Below are positions 18,149-27,563 of a stretch of 64,000 nt of DNA, piece after piece. The DNA is from Bacteroides intestinalis DSM 17393 (lineage in GTDB: Bacteria; Bacteroidota; Bacteroidia; Bacteroidales; Bacteroidaceae), in NCBI RefSeq assembly GCF_000172175.1, contig NZ_ABJL02000006.1, positions 1-64,000 on the forward strand, written 5' to 3'. Under the pieces are notes generated by a model. That model was not told the DNA's origin. It did no database searches and saw only the letters and a list, made by a program, of their open reading frames with translations. How positions within the stretch are numbered: position 1 is the first letter of the stretch; each line of letters begins with the position of its first letter. The translations under genes and the position numbers were made by a program.

Positions 18149-19999
18149 ATGGAAAATTATATCGTATCGGCACGAAAATATCGCCCTACGACCTTTGAGT
18201 CGGTAGTGGGACAACGTGCCCTGACTACTACGCTGAAAAATGCCATCGCTACCGGCAAACTGGCACATGCCTACCTGTTCTGCGGTCCGCGCGGTGTGGG
18301 AAAGACTACTTGCGCCCGCATCTTCGCCAAGACCATCAACTGTATGAGTCCTACTGCAGAAGGTGAAGCGTGCAACCAATGTGAATCGTGTACAGCGTTC
18401 AACGAACAGCGGTCATACAACATCCATGAACTGGATGCCGCATCCAACAACTCCGTTGACGATATCCGCCAACTGGTGGAACAGGTGCGTATTCCGCCCC
18501 AGATAGGAAAATATAAAGTATATATCATCGACGAGGTACACATGTTGTCCGCTTCGGCTTTCAACGCTTTCCTGAAAACACTGGAAGAACCACCCCGTCA
18601 TGCCATCTTTATCCTAGCAACTACAGAAAAGCACAAGATTCTGCCTACTATCTTGTCCCGTTGCCAGATATATGACTTTAACCGCATCAATGTGGATGAT
18701 ACGGTTGCCCATCTGGCATATGTTGCTTCAAAAGAAGGAATTACTGCCGAACCGGAAGCCTTGAATGTCATTGCACTGAAAGCTGACGGCGGCATGCGTG
18801 ATGCTTTGTCTATTTTCGACCAGGTAGTCAGCTTCACCGGTGGGCACATCAGTTACCAAAGTGTTATTGAAAACCTGAATGTACTGGACTACGAATATTA
18901 TTTCCGGTTGACGGATCATTTTCTGGCAAACCAGATCAGCGATGCATTGCTGTTACTGAATGATGTGCTGAATAAAGGTTTCGATGCCAGCCATTTCGTA
19001 ACAGGATTGTCATCCCACTTCCGTGATTTACTTGTGAGTAAAGATCCCGCCACCCTGTCACTACTTGAGGTAGGTGCCAGCATCCGGGAGCGCTACCAGA
19101 CACAGGCACAGAAATGTCCGCTACCTTTCCTGTATCGCGCTATGAAGCTTTGTAATGATTGCGATTTAAATTACCGCGCCAGTAAAAACAAGCGGTTACT
19201 GGTGGAACTGACTCTGATACAGATTGCCCAGCTTACCGCCGAGGGGGACGACGTCAGTGGTGGGCGTGGCCCTAAACAATCTATCAAACCCATATTCTCA
19301 CAGCCTGCCGCCGCTCAGCAGCCACAGGCCGCACATGCTATGCCCCAACCGCAAGCAACAACTGCCACTCCGGCACAACCCCAGCCGGTGCAACAAGCTC
19401 CTGCAGCCCAGGCTGTCCCTGCATCTCCGCAAGTCCAACAGCCTTTTGGTTCGCAAACAGCTGCCATGCGCCCCACTCCTACTGCCGTATTAATGGCACA
19501 AGGAAAAGAGGAAAAGAAAATCCCTGTTATGAAGATGTCCGGTTTAGGAGTCTCAATCAAGCATCCACGGGGTGAAGAAGAAAAAAGGCAAGTAGCAGTA
19601 TCAGCAACACAGCAAAATGTACAGCCTGAAGAAGATTTTATCTTCAATGAAAAAGATGTCAACTACTACTGGCAGGAATATGCCGGACGCCTACCCCAAG
19701 AGCAAACCGCCCTTGCCAAGCGTATGCAGGTTATTCACCTGACAATGCTGGATACAACTACATTTGAAGCCGTGGTGGAAAATGATATTGCAGCCAAAGA
19801 ATTCACAGACCTGATCCCTACTCTGCAAGGCTACTTGCGCAAACGACTGAAAAACAGCAAAGCAACGATGACTGTCCGCGTCAGTGCCCCCACTGAAAAA
19901 GTGCGCGCATACAGCCGTGTGGAGAAATTCCAGTTGATGGCACAAAAGAATAATGCCTTAATGCAATTGAAAGAAGAATTCGGTTTAGAGCTTTATTGA
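18149..19999 (+). CDS. dnaX: DNA polymerase III subunit gamma/tau
   Basis: A 616-residue clamp-loader subunit. The AAA+ domain has Walker A GPRGVGKTT (about 48-56), zinc-binding cysteines in CNQCESC, Walker B IIDEVHM, and sensor/SRC motif LSRCQIYDF. Domain III follows to about 370. A Pro/Gln/Ala-rich linker (about 385-455) then leads to a conserved C-terminal tau-like domain ending EEFGLELY. The linker is typical of Bacteroidetes dnaX. I see no obvious slippery site that would make a separate gamma form. Confidence 0.95.
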   Translation: MENYIVSARKYRPTTFESVVGQRALTTTLKNAIATGKLAHAYLFCGPRGVGKTTCARIFAKTINCMSPTAEGEACNQCESCTAFNEQRSYNIHELDAASNNSVDDIRQLVEQVRIPPQIGKYKVYIIDEVHMLSASAFNAFLKTLEEPPRHAIFILATTEKHKILPTILSRCQIYDFNRINVDDTVAHLAYVASKEGITAEPEALNVIALKADGGMRDALSIFDQVVSFTGGHISYQSVIENLNVLDYEYYFRLTDHFLANQISDALLLLNDVLNKGFDASHFVTGLSSHFRDLLVSKDPATLSLLEVGASIRERYQTQAQKCPLPFLYRAMKLCNDCDLNYRASKNKRLLVELTLIQIAQLTAEGDDVSGGRGPKQSIKPIFSQPAAAQQPQAAHAMPQPQATTATPAQPQPVQQAPAAQAVPASPQVQQPFGSQTAAMRPTPTAVLMAQGKEEKKIPVMKMSGLGVSIKHPRGEEEKRQVAVSATQQNVQPEEDFIFNEKDVNYYWQEYAGRLPQEQTALAKRMQVIHLTMLDTTTFEAVVENDIAAKEFTDLIPTLQGYLRKRLKNSKATMTVRVSAPTEKVRAYSRVEKFQLMAQKNNALMQLKEEFGLELY

Positions 20000-20041
20000 T
20001 GATTATAATTAAGTAATTGCAGTTTTTACCCAACAAATACT

Positions 20042-20071
20042 TTTGTTTTTTTAGTTTTATCATTACATTTG
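20042..20071 (+). promoter_or_regulatory. promoter of the histidine kinase pair
   Basis: TTTG (20042-20045) and TACATTTG (20064-20071) with an 18-base spacer, 30 bases before the TTG start. Confidence 0.6.
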
Positions 20072-20101
20072 CGGATGAACTAACAAAACATATCTTTTAC
20101 T

Positions 20102-21973
20102 TTGAGAAAAATTGCGATAATATCAGCAGTAACAGGCTTTTTGCTCTTCTCTTTTGCAGCAGGAACACACGCCACCAGTACAGACAAAGAACGTCTGACT
20201 GCTTTGCAATCTCTCATAACCAAAGAGGTTCCTTATGATGCCAACATACCGATAGACAGCATTATATCATGGACCGATGAACTGGCTCCCACACTGAAAT
20301 CTCCCAAAACAGAAGAAGCTTACTTCACTTTAGTTCTGTGGGAAGTGAATGCATATATCATGCGAGGAGACCTCAGTCTGGCAATAGACCGGGCACGATT
20401 AATGTACGAATATGCTAAAGATATAAAATCCAATTTCGGTATCGCTCTTTCCAACCAGGCTATTGGACAGGCTTATTCGGCCTCCAACATACAGGATAAA
20501 GCCTTGAGCTCTTATATGGATGCACTGCGTTACCTGCCCGAAAACAACCCGCAAACCTACCGGTTATTGGTGAAAATCTCCACGCAACTACAACAAATGA
20601 ATCGCCTGGAAGAGGCCATGGAATATGTAGAGAAGCTGAATCCGCTTCTTGAACAGAATCCGGAACATCCGCTTGCCATCCCCATACTTATAGAAAATGC
20701 AACTTATTACATCTCATCGGGAGATCAGGATACTGCACTCCAGTATCTGCACCAGGCAGACTCGATTTACAAAAACCATACTCATGAAATAGCCCATGAG
20801 TTTTCCATCAACTATTACACTGCTGCCTGTTATCGCGCATTGGCTGCCGATTACCACGACAAAGAGAAGGCTGATGAAGCCTTGGCACTTTATAACCAGC
20901 TTCTGGAAGTGGTATCCAATAATAAACGCTCGCTGGAGTACCGCTGGATTTGTGCGGAAAAGATCTATTTATATAAACTGCTGGGGCACTTTGATGAAGC
21001 CTGCCAGATTTATAAGGAACTATACAGTGTTACTGATACCCTTGCATCAAAAAGCTATATCCGGCAGATTAATGCCCTGAAAGCTACTTATCAGGTTGAT
21101 GAGATAGAACTGGAAAACAAGGCACAGCAGAACAAGATGGTTGTTGTTCTTATCTTCATCGGATTAGGATTACTGACTTTCATCTCTATGCTTGCCATCT
21201 GGCTTAGAAGACAGAAGAAAGTAGTAGTAATGTCTACGGAAACTCTGGAACAATTGCGTCATAATGCTGAAAATGCAACACGTGCCAAGAGTATATTCTT
21301 ATCAAATATGAGTCACGAGATACGAACTCCTCTCAATGCTCTGTCCGGCTTTTCTGCATTACTGACGGAAGAGGGCTTAGATGACTCTACCCGGAGACAA
21401 TGTACCGACATCATCCAACAGAACTCCGAACTTCTGCTGAAATTGATTAATGATGTGATCGACTTGTCGAGTCTGGAATTTGGGAAAATGCAATTCAGCA
21501 TAGCCGAACATGATGCTGTGGCAATTTGCCGGAATGTAACCGACACCGTAGGTAAAGTAAAACAAACTCAAGCAGAATTATTGTTTGAAACATCACTGGA
21601 AGAATTATACATTGAAACAGATGACTCTCGTCTGCAGCAAGTGCTGATAAATCTGCTGATCAATGCAACCAAATTTACCCCTGACGGTAGTATCACGCTA
21701 AAATTGGAAAAGCAATCGGAAAAGATGGCTTTGTTCTCTGTAACAGATACCGGTTGCGGTATTCCGAAAGAAAAACAGGCAAGCATATTCCAGCGTTTTG
21801 AAAAACTGGATGAAAATGCGCAAGGAAGTGGACTTGGCTTATCTATCTGTCAGTTAATTATTGAGCATATCGGTGGCAAAATATGGATTGACCCGGATTA
21901 TACAGGAGGCTCCCGTTTCGTTTTCACACATCCAATACACCAGACACGCAATAACTCAAAGAAGGAGGATTAA
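20102..21973 (+). CDS. TPR sensor histidine kinase
   Basis: A 623-residue membrane kinase with a signal peptide, a periplasmic half of about 300 residues built of tetratricopeptide-like helices, one transmembrane helix (MVVVLIFIGLGLLTFISMLA), and a cytoplasmic kinase. The H-box is SNMSHEIRTPLN with His405; N-box INLLINATKF, G1 DTGCGIP and G2 GSGLGLSIC are all intact, so it should autophosphorylate. It begins with TTG, since no ATG fits and an in-frame stop lies just upstream. No response regulator is adjacent. The degenerate second kinase follows after 2 bases. Confidence 0.9.
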   Translation: MRKIAIISAVTGFLLFSFAAGTHATSTDKERLTALQSLITKEVPYDANIPIDSIISWTDELAPTLKSPKTEEAYFTLVLWEVNAYIMRGDLSLAIDRARLMYEYAKDIKSNFGIALSNQAIGQAYSASNIQDKALSSYMDALRYLPENNPQTYRLLVKISTQLQQMNRLEEAMEYVEKLNPLLEQNPEHPLAIPILIENATYYISSGDQDTALQYLHQADSIYKNHTHEIAHEFSINYYTAACYRALAADYHDKEKADEALALYNQLLEVVSNNKRSLEYRWICAEKIYLYKLLGHFDEACQIYKELYSVTDTLASKSYIRQINALKATYQVDEIELENKAQQNKMVVVLIFIGLGLLTFISMLAIWLRRQKKVVVMSTETLEQLRHNAENATRAKSIFLSNMSHEIRTPLNALSGFSALLTEEGLDDSTRRQCTDIIQQNSELLLKLINDVIDLSSLEFGKMQFSIAEHDAVAICRNVTDTVGKVKQTQAELLFETSLEELYIETDDSRLQQVLINLLINATKFTPDGSITLKLEKQSEKMALFSVTDTGCGIPKEKQASIFQRFEKLDENAQGSGLGLSICQLIIEHIGGKIWIDPDYTGGSRFVFTHPIHQTRNNSKKED

Positions 21974-21975
21974 TC

Positions 21976-23922
21976 ATGATGAAGCGGTGGATCATACTAT
22001 GTCTGGCTTTTAGTTCCGGCTTATTATCAGCCAATGCTGGAAGTACTGTTGTAAAAGACAGCCTGTTGCGCATTTATGTCTCTGCTCCACACGATTCTAC
22101 CCGGTTGGACGTGCTGCATGATATTGCCCGGTTGGACCAGCAGACACCGGTATTCCTTTATTATGAAAACAAATTGTTGCAAGAAGCTACCGCGCAGAAC
22201 AATCTGCGATATCAGAGTCTTGCCACCTACGAACATATCATCTACTTCTTCAACAAACTGGACTTGGTGCGCGTCACGCAATGGATGGGCAAAATGGAAA
22301 ATCTGGCAGAGAAGCATAACTATTACAATGACTACTTCAAAGCCAAGAAGTTGCAGATAGAAATGTACACGATCAACCAGCAGATAGAATTTGCCATCTA
22401 TGAAGCAAACATCATGTACGAGAAAGCTAAGAAGCTAAACGACCGAAATGGTATGCGGGAAGCATGTCTCTGTCTGATGACCAGTTACATAGCTACACTA
22501 CGCTATGAAGAAGGAATACAAGCATTAGAGGAAGCTTTCCAACTGATGAGTCCGCAAGATAGTCCGATGGACAAGATCAGTTTACTGTCCAAAGCTATTC
22601 TGGTTTATTCGTTCCTGCACGAAAATGACAAGATGTTCTCTTCTCTGGAACAGATGCAAACAGCCATAAACGAACTGATAACTGCTAATCCTGCACTACA
22701 AAACGCATATTCCGCATTATACATGGGGATAGAAACCCAATATGCCCTTTACTATATCCGCACAAAGGATATGGAGAAAGCATGGGAACACTTGCAGAAA
22801 GTGGATGAGTATTATACTCCCAACACTTTCCTGCCTTATCAGATCTCCCGCTTGCAAGCCTATGCAGAATATCACCGTTCGCTAAATGATTACAAGAAAT
22901 CCCTGGAATATCTGGATGATGCGATTCGCTTGGTAAAGCAAATGTCTTTCCCAGATGTTATCTTGTACACTGCCATGAAGGCAGATATATTGGTAGATAT
23001 GGGACGGGCAAACGAATCTCTTGACATCTATAAAAAAGTGATGCGCGACAAGGACTCACTCTATAGAAATCTGTCGCACACACAAATGGAACAGATACAA
23101 AGTTTGTATGACATGGACAAACTTCTGCTGCAAAGAGAGCAATGGCGTGCTAAAATCCATATAATCTTTTTGGCTGTAATAGGAACAGCCCTACTGGCTC
23201 TTATTACTTTTGTAGTCAACATGTATCTCAGTCGGAAACGATTACAAAGAGATGCCAAAGAAGCCGCCCGGTTGAATCAGGTTGCAGAAGAAGCCAATGA
23301 GGTAAAAAGCCGCTTCCTTGCGAATATGAGTTATAACATCCGTATTCCGCTAAACAATGTCGTGGGATTTTCTCAACTGCTCTCTACGGATATGGGACTG
23401 GATGAAAAGGAAAAACAGGAGTATTCCGAAATTATCCAGACCAATTCTACCGAACTGATTCAGCTGGTAAACGATGTACTCGATCTCTCACGTCTGGAAG
23501 CCAAAATGATGAAGTTCCAGATACAGGAATGCGAGATACGGGAAATGTGCAGCGACCTGGTAGGAATGGCCCGGATAAATAGTGACGGACATATCCACGC
23601 CCAACTGGAAACGGATGTGGAAAGCCAGGTACTCAGAATGGATGCCAATCGCTTCAATCAGGCAGTGATAAATATGTTACTCTATCCTGTACCCAATGAT
23701 ACCGACCGCGAAGTAAAGATGAGACTGGAAAGGGATGAAAGAAATGAATTGCTGATCTTCCATATTATCAATAGTCCATTAGCGGATCCTGCATTTTCAT
23801 CTCAGCAGGTCTCCATACGACTTAAGATTAATCAGTTGCTATTTGAGCACTTTGGTGGGAGTTTCATAATAAGCGAAGAAGAAGGTACCCCTATTACATT
23901 TACCATTTCCTATAAGGAATAG
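21976..23922 (+). CDS. degenerate (pseudo) histidine kinase, TPR sensor type
   Basis: A 648-residue paralogue of the upstream kinase with the same layout: signal peptide, TPR-like periplasmic part, one transmembrane helix (IIFLAVIGTALLALITFVV) and a kinase-shaped end. The H-box reads ANMSYNIRIPLN: the phospho-acceptor His is Tyr453 (TAT at 23332-23334) and the next Glu is Asn. The N-box is eroded (NQAVINMLLYP) and neither a DxGxG G1 nor a GxGxG G2 motif is present. It should not bind ATP or transfer phosphate normally. A strong Shine-Dalgarno (AAGGAGG, 21962-21968) inside the previous gene precedes its ATG. It probably modulates its neighbour (inference). Confidence 0.88.
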   Translation: MMKRWIILCLAFSSGLLSANAGSTVVKDSLLRIYVSAPHDSTRLDVLHDIARLDQQTPVFLYYENKLLQEATAQNNLRYQSLATYEHIIYFFNKLDLVRVTQWMGKMENLAEKHNYYNDYFKAKKLQIEMYTINQQIEFAIYEANIMYEKAKKLNDRNGMREACLCLMTSYIATLRYEEGIQALEEAFQLMSPQDSPMDKISLLSKAILVYSFLHENDKMFSSLEQMQTAINELITANPALQNAYSALYMGIETQYALYYIRTKDMEKAWEHLQKVDEYYTPNTFLPYQISRLQAYAEYHRSLNDYKKSLEYLDDAIRLVKQMSFPDVILYTAMKADILVDMGRANESLDIYKKVMRDKDSLYRNLSHTQMEQIQSLYDMDKLLLQREQWRAKIHIIFLAVIGTALLALITFVVNMYLSRKRLQRDAKEAARLNQVAEEANEVKSRFLANMSYNIRIPLNNVVGFSQLLSTDMGLDEKEKQEYSEIIQTNSTELIQLVNDVLDLSRLEAKMMKFQIQECEIREMCSDLVGMARINSDGHIHAQLETDVESQVLRMDANRFNQAVINMLLYPVPNDTDREVKMRLERDERNELLIFHIINSPLADPAFSSQQVSIRLKINQLLFEHFGGSFIISEEEGTPITFTISYKE

Positions 23923-23925
23923 CAT

Positions 23926-24627
23926 CTACTCAAAGTAGAAAGTGAGCACTATCATACGTGAAGTGATTTTATCAACAGATTGTGTAAACTTCAATAACGA
24001 TCGATCTGTAAGGTCCTTACGTTCTTTCTTAATCAGATTTGCCAGACCGAAACAAAATTTCAGCTCGGGTATTAACTTGAAATAGGGTAAGTAAAAATCG
24101 CATCCTAACCCTACTTCCACATAACAATCGAAAGGCTTTACCAATAAAGCTCCCTGCTTCTTCACACTGAAGTCGTAAGTAGGAGCAATACCTGCCACCA
24201 CATAGGGACGGTAGTTATTGAAACGCTCAGCAGCAAACTTCAAATCTATCGGAACCGAAAGGTAGGCAGACTTCATGGATTGGGAGTACTCCTCACCACT
24301 GGCTTGTTCGCGGAACACGACTTTCTTATCTCCAAAATGCAGTGTTGGGATAAAACGTAGAGAAAGGAAAGTATTCAGATACAGTTCGCCCAACACCCCC
24401 ACCGTAAATCCGGGAGAATACTCAGGAACATCTGCAAACCAAGTCTGACCATCTTCCGTCACATAGCCCGTATTCACCAATTTATAGTCTTGCACATGAA
24501 TGCCTGCTAAAAAGCCATAGTGCCACTTTCGCTGGTCGATATACGGGCGATTTTGCACCTTCCGCTTCTGTGCCGAAGCACCGAAAGCAAGGAGTAAAGT
24601 AAGGATTATCAGACAAATGCGCTTCAC
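23926..24627 (-). CDS. PorT-like outer-membrane beta-barrel protein
   Basis: A 233-residue protein with a signal peptide (ILTLLLAFGASA) and alternating beta-strand pattern from about 35 to the C-terminal YFE, as in the PorT family of small barrels. In gliding or T9SS Bacteroidetes PorT takes part in secretion; in Bacteroides, which lack most of that machinery, the role is unclear. It is a single gene whose stop lies 3 bases from the convergent pseudo-kinase gene. Confidence 0.75.
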   Translation of the reverse strand: MKRICLIILTLLLAFGASAQKRKVQNRPYIDQRKWHYGFLAGIHVQDYKLVNTGYVTEDGQTWFADVPEYSPGFTVGVLGELYLNTFLSLRFIPTLHFGDKKVVFREQASGEEYSQSMKSAYLSVPIDLKFAAERFNNYRPYVVAGIAPTYDFSVKKQGALLVKPFDCYVEVGLGCDFYLPYFKLIPELKFCFGLANLIKKERKDLTDRSLLKFTQSVDKITSRMIVLTFYFE

Positions 24628-24754
24628 AACCCTAAAACGATGAAAGTGACATTTTATTGCACATGTACTCCCATTTTCTCTTCTTTATTATTTAGACAAG
24701 GTACAAATTAAGGGAATTTAAACATGATTGGTAACAACTAATCAAGAAAACCGC

Positions 24755-24762
24755 TATTTTTG
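24755..24762 (+). promoter_or_regulatory. -7 element of the ferredoxin gene
   Basis: TATTTTTG, an exact TAnnTTTG match, 39 bases before the ferredoxin ATG. A TTG 24 bases further upstream is a weak -33 candidate. Confidence 0.5.
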
Positions 24763-24801
24763 CCGAACTAATTAGTACTAATAATTTAAAATTTGAAGAA
24801 A

Positions 24802-24972
24802 ATGGCTTACGTAATTAATGACAGTTGTGTTGCTTGTGGTACTTGTATTGACGAATGTCCGGTAGGAGCTATCTCTGAAGGTGATATCTACTCTATCGAC
24901 CCTGAAACTTGCACAGATTGTGGTACCTGTGCTGATGTTTGTCCGTCTGAAGCAATTCACCCGGCAGAATAA
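24802..24972 (+). CDS. 2[4Fe-4S] ferredoxin
   Basis: A 56-residue clostridial-type ferredoxin. Two cluster-binding motifs are complete: CVACGTCIDECPVGAI and CTDCGTCADVCPSEAI, each CxxCxxCxxxCP. It shuttles low-potential electrons in anaerobic metabolism, for example from pyruvate:ferredoxin oxidoreductase. Single gene with its own promoter and a strong terminator 22 bases after the stop. Confidence 0.96.
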   Translation: MAYVINDSCVACGTCIDECPVGAISEGDIYSIDPETCTDCGTCADVCPSEAIHPAE

Positions 24973-24994
24973 TAACAACACTCAAAGACAAAGA

Positions 24995-25026
24995 AAAGCC
25001 CGGTTCCATAACTGAAGCCGGGCTTT
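24995..25026. terminator. bidirectional terminator between ferredoxin and aminotransferase genes
   Basis: A 9-bp stem AAAGCCCGG (24995-25003) with CCGGGCTTT (25018-25026) and a 14-base loop, with T-rich flanks on both sides. It sits between two convergent genes and can serve both. Confidence 0.85.
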
Positions 25027-25045
25027 CTCATTTATATACTTTCTC

Positions 25046-26239
25046 TTATTTCAGTTCAGCCAATGCTGCCTTGATACGACGGATAGCTTCTACAATATTC
25101 TCATCACTGGTTGCATAGCTCATGCGGATACACTCAGGTGCACCGAATGAAGCACCACCCACACATGCCACGTGGGCAACCTCCAACAGATACATTGCCA
25201 AATCATCCGAGTCGCCAATCTTACGGTCACCAACAGACTTACCAAAGAAAGAATCACATTTCGGGAACAGATAGAAAGCACCCTGCGGTACATTCACTTC
25301 GAATCCCGGAACTTCCTTCGCCAACTTCACAATCAAATCACGACGACGCTCAAAAGCTTTACGCATTTCTTCTACCGGAGCCTGTGTTCCAGTGTAAGCA
25401 GCTTCAGCAGCCTTCTGAGATACAGAACAAGGACCTGAAGTATATTGACCTTGCAACTTGTTGCAGGCTTTTACAAGCCATTCCGGTCCGGCAATAAAAC
25501 CAATACGCCAGCCTGTCATAGCATACGCCTTAGAAACACCGTTTACGATTACCGTACGATCTTTCATTTCAGGGAATTGGGCAATACTCTGGTGCTTGCC
25601 GATATAGTTGATATGCTCATAAATCTCATCAGCAATTACGATTACTTGAGGATGTTTTGCCAGTACGTCAGCCAAGCCTTTCAACTCTTCCTGAGTATAA
25701 ACTGAACCGGTCGGGTTAGAAGGAGAACAAAGAATCAGAGCCTTAGTCTTCGGAGTGATAGCAGCTTCCAACTGTGCGGGAGTAATCTTGAAATCCTGTT
25801 CGATACCGGCAGTAACAATAACCGGAGTACCTTCAGCCAGTTTCACCATTTCCGGATAACTTACCCAATATGGAGCGGGCACAATAACTTCATCACCCGG
25901 GTTCACCAGTACCAGCACTGCATTGCAGACTGATTGCTTAGCACCATTGGCACATGAGATTTGTGCGGCTGTATATTCCAGACCGTTTTCCTTTTTCAGT
26001 TTCTCCACGATTGCATTGCGCAAAGCCGGGTATCCCGGAACAGGAGAATAGCGAGAGAAGTTGTCGTCTATCGCTTTTTTCGCAGCCTCTTTGATGTGAT
26101 CAGGAGTATTAAAGTCAGGCTCCCCCACACTCAGGTTAATTACGTCAACGCCTTGTGCTTTCAACTCAGCGCTCTTTTGCGACATAGCCAGCGTCGCCGA
26201 CGGCGACAAACTGTTCAAACGATCTGATAATTGATTCAT
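25046..26239 (-). CDS. aspC: pyridoxal-phosphate aminotransferase (aspartate aminotransferase type)
   Basis: A 397-residue fold-type I aminotransferase of the class I subgroup. Visible are the N-terminal NLSVGEPDFNTP, the cofactor-binding SNPTGSVYT, the Asp of VIADEIYEHI, the Schiff-base lysine in GVSKAYAMTGWRIGF and the Arg of ECIRMSYATS that binds the substrate carboxylate. It moves amino groups between aspartate (or related amino acids) and 2-oxoglutarate. The internal ATG at 26239 (MNQLSDRLNSL) is chosen because it matches the family start; 14 extra codons upstream are open but look unrelated. The exact substrate is unproven. Confidence 0.9.
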   Translation of the reverse strand: MNQLSDRLNSLSPSATLAMSQKSAELKAQGVDVINLSVGEPDFNTPDHIKEAAKKAIDDNFSRYSPVPGYPALRNAIVEKLKKENGLEYTAAQISCANGAKQSVCNAVLVLVNPGDEVIVPAPYWVSYPEMVKLAEGTPVIVTAGIEQDFKITPAQLEAAITPKTKALILCSPSNPTGSVYTQEELKGLADVLAKHPQVIVIADEIYEHINYIGKHQSIAQFPEMKDRTVIVNGVSKAYAMTGWRIGFIAGPEWLVKACNKLQGQYTSGPCSVSQKAAEAAYTGTQAPVEEMRKAFERRRDLIVKLAKEVPGFEVNVPQGAFYLFPKCDSFFGKSVGDRKIGDSDDLAMYLLEVAHVACVGGASFGAPECIRMSYATSDENIVEAIRRIKAALAELK

Positions 26240-26322
26240 TTTTCTATCTATTTTATGGTTGTTGCATAAATTTGGCTGCAAATTAAGCTATTTTCTTTGA
26301 TATTAGAAAACAAAACAGCAAA

Positions 26323-27537
26323 TTACTTATTAAAATGTAACGTGTGACCCATGCGTTCTTTCTTAGTACGCAGATAACGTTCATTGTATGGATTCGGAGT
26401 TGTCTCGATAGGAACAATCTCTATAATTTCCAGACCGTAAGCCTCCAACCCGACACGTTTCACCGGATTATTCGTCATCAGTCTCATTTTGTGTACTCCC
26501 AGTTCACGCAGAATCTGAGCACCTACACCATAGTCGCGTTCATCAGCCAAATGTCCCAGGCAAATATTGGCATCTACCGTATCCAGACCGTCTTCCTGCA
26601 ATTTATAGGCTTTCATCTTTTCCATCAGACCGATACCACGACCTTCCTGGTTCAGATAAACAACCACTCCCTTACCGGCTTTATCAATCATTTCCATAGC
26701 TTTGTGCAGTTGCTCACCGCAATCACAACGCTTAGAGCCAAAGATATCTCCTGTAGCACAAGACGAGTGTACACGCACCAGAATCGGTTCATCCTGATCC
26801 CATGTACCTCTAAACAAAGCCACATGTTCCAAGCCATTGGATTTCTGACGGAACGGGATCAAACGGAAATGTCCATGTTCAGTGGGCATATCTACTTCTA
26901 CGCCTTCTTCCACAATGGATTCTTGTTTCAGGCGATAGGCAATCATATCACGAATAGAAATCAGCTTCAGATTAAATTCATCAGCCATCTTTCTCAACTC
27001 AGGCAGACGCGCCATGCCACCGTCCTCAGTCATGATTTCCATGAGGGCACCTGCAGGATACAAACCTGCCATACGAGCCATGTCAATCGTAGCTTCCGTA
27101 TGTCCGGCACGACGCAAAACACCTTTCTCCTGAGCATACAACGGATTGATATGTCCCGGACGTCCGAACGTTGCAGGTGTAGAAGCCGGGTCAGCCAATG
27201 CCCGTATGGTAGCCGCACGGTCAGCAGCAGAAACTCCGGTAGTACAGCCTTCCAGTTTATCGATAGTCACCGTGAAAGGTGTGCCCAGTACAGAAGTGTT
27301 GTCACTTACCTGATGAGGTAAATCCAGCTCTTTACAACGGGATACAGTAATCGGTGCACAAAGTACTCCTCGCGCATGTTTCAGCATGAAGTTCACCTTT
27401 TCAGGGGTTATCTTTTCCGCAGCGATAATCAAGTCACCCTCATTTTCACGGTCTTCATCATCCACTACAATCACAAAATTACCAGCTTTGAAGTCTTCAA
27501 TAGCCTCTTCTATTGTATCTAATTTCACTTTTTCCAT
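26323..27537 (-). CDS. ribBA: bifunctional DHBP synthase / GTP cyclohydrolase II
   Basis: A 404-residue riboflavin-pathway enzyme. The N-terminal half makes 3,4-dihydroxy-2-butanone-4-phosphate from ribulose-5-phosphate (VVDDEDRENEGDLI, RPGHINPL, HTEATIDMARMAG). The C-terminal half opens GTP (RVHSSCATGDIFGSKRCDCG with the zinc cysteines, and LNQEGRGIGLMEKMKAY). Both halves are complete. A GGAG Shine-Dalgarno stands close before the ATG. It lies downstream of the LptF/G-type gene with a 26-base gap, so the two may be co-transcribed. Confidence 0.95.
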   Translation of the reverse strand: MEKVKLDTIEEAIEDFKAGNFVIVVDDEDRENEGDLIIAAEKITPEKVNFMLKHARGVLCAPITVSRCKELDLPHQVSDNTSVLGTPFTVTIDKLEGCTTGVSAADRAATIRALADPASTPATFGRPGHINPLYAQEKGVLRRAGHTEATIDMARMAGLYPAGALMEIMTEDGGMARLPELRKMADEFNLKLISIRDMIAYRLKQESIVEEGVEVDMPTEHGHFRLIPFRQKSNGLEHVALFRGTWDQDEPILVRVHSSCATGDIFGSKRCDCGEQLHKAMEMIDKAGKGVVVYLNQEGRGIGLMEKMKAYKLQEDGLDTVDANICLGHLADERDYGVGAQILRELGVHKMRLMTNNPVKRVGLEAYGLEIIEIVPIETTPNPYNERYLRTKKERMGHTLHFNK

Positions 27538-27563
27538 TCTGTTTTCTCCTTTATTTATTTAGG

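Noticed and set aside
26344..27321. 325-codon ORF on the plus strand
   Set aside because: Antisense shadow of ribBA; composition is typical of a reversed coding strand.
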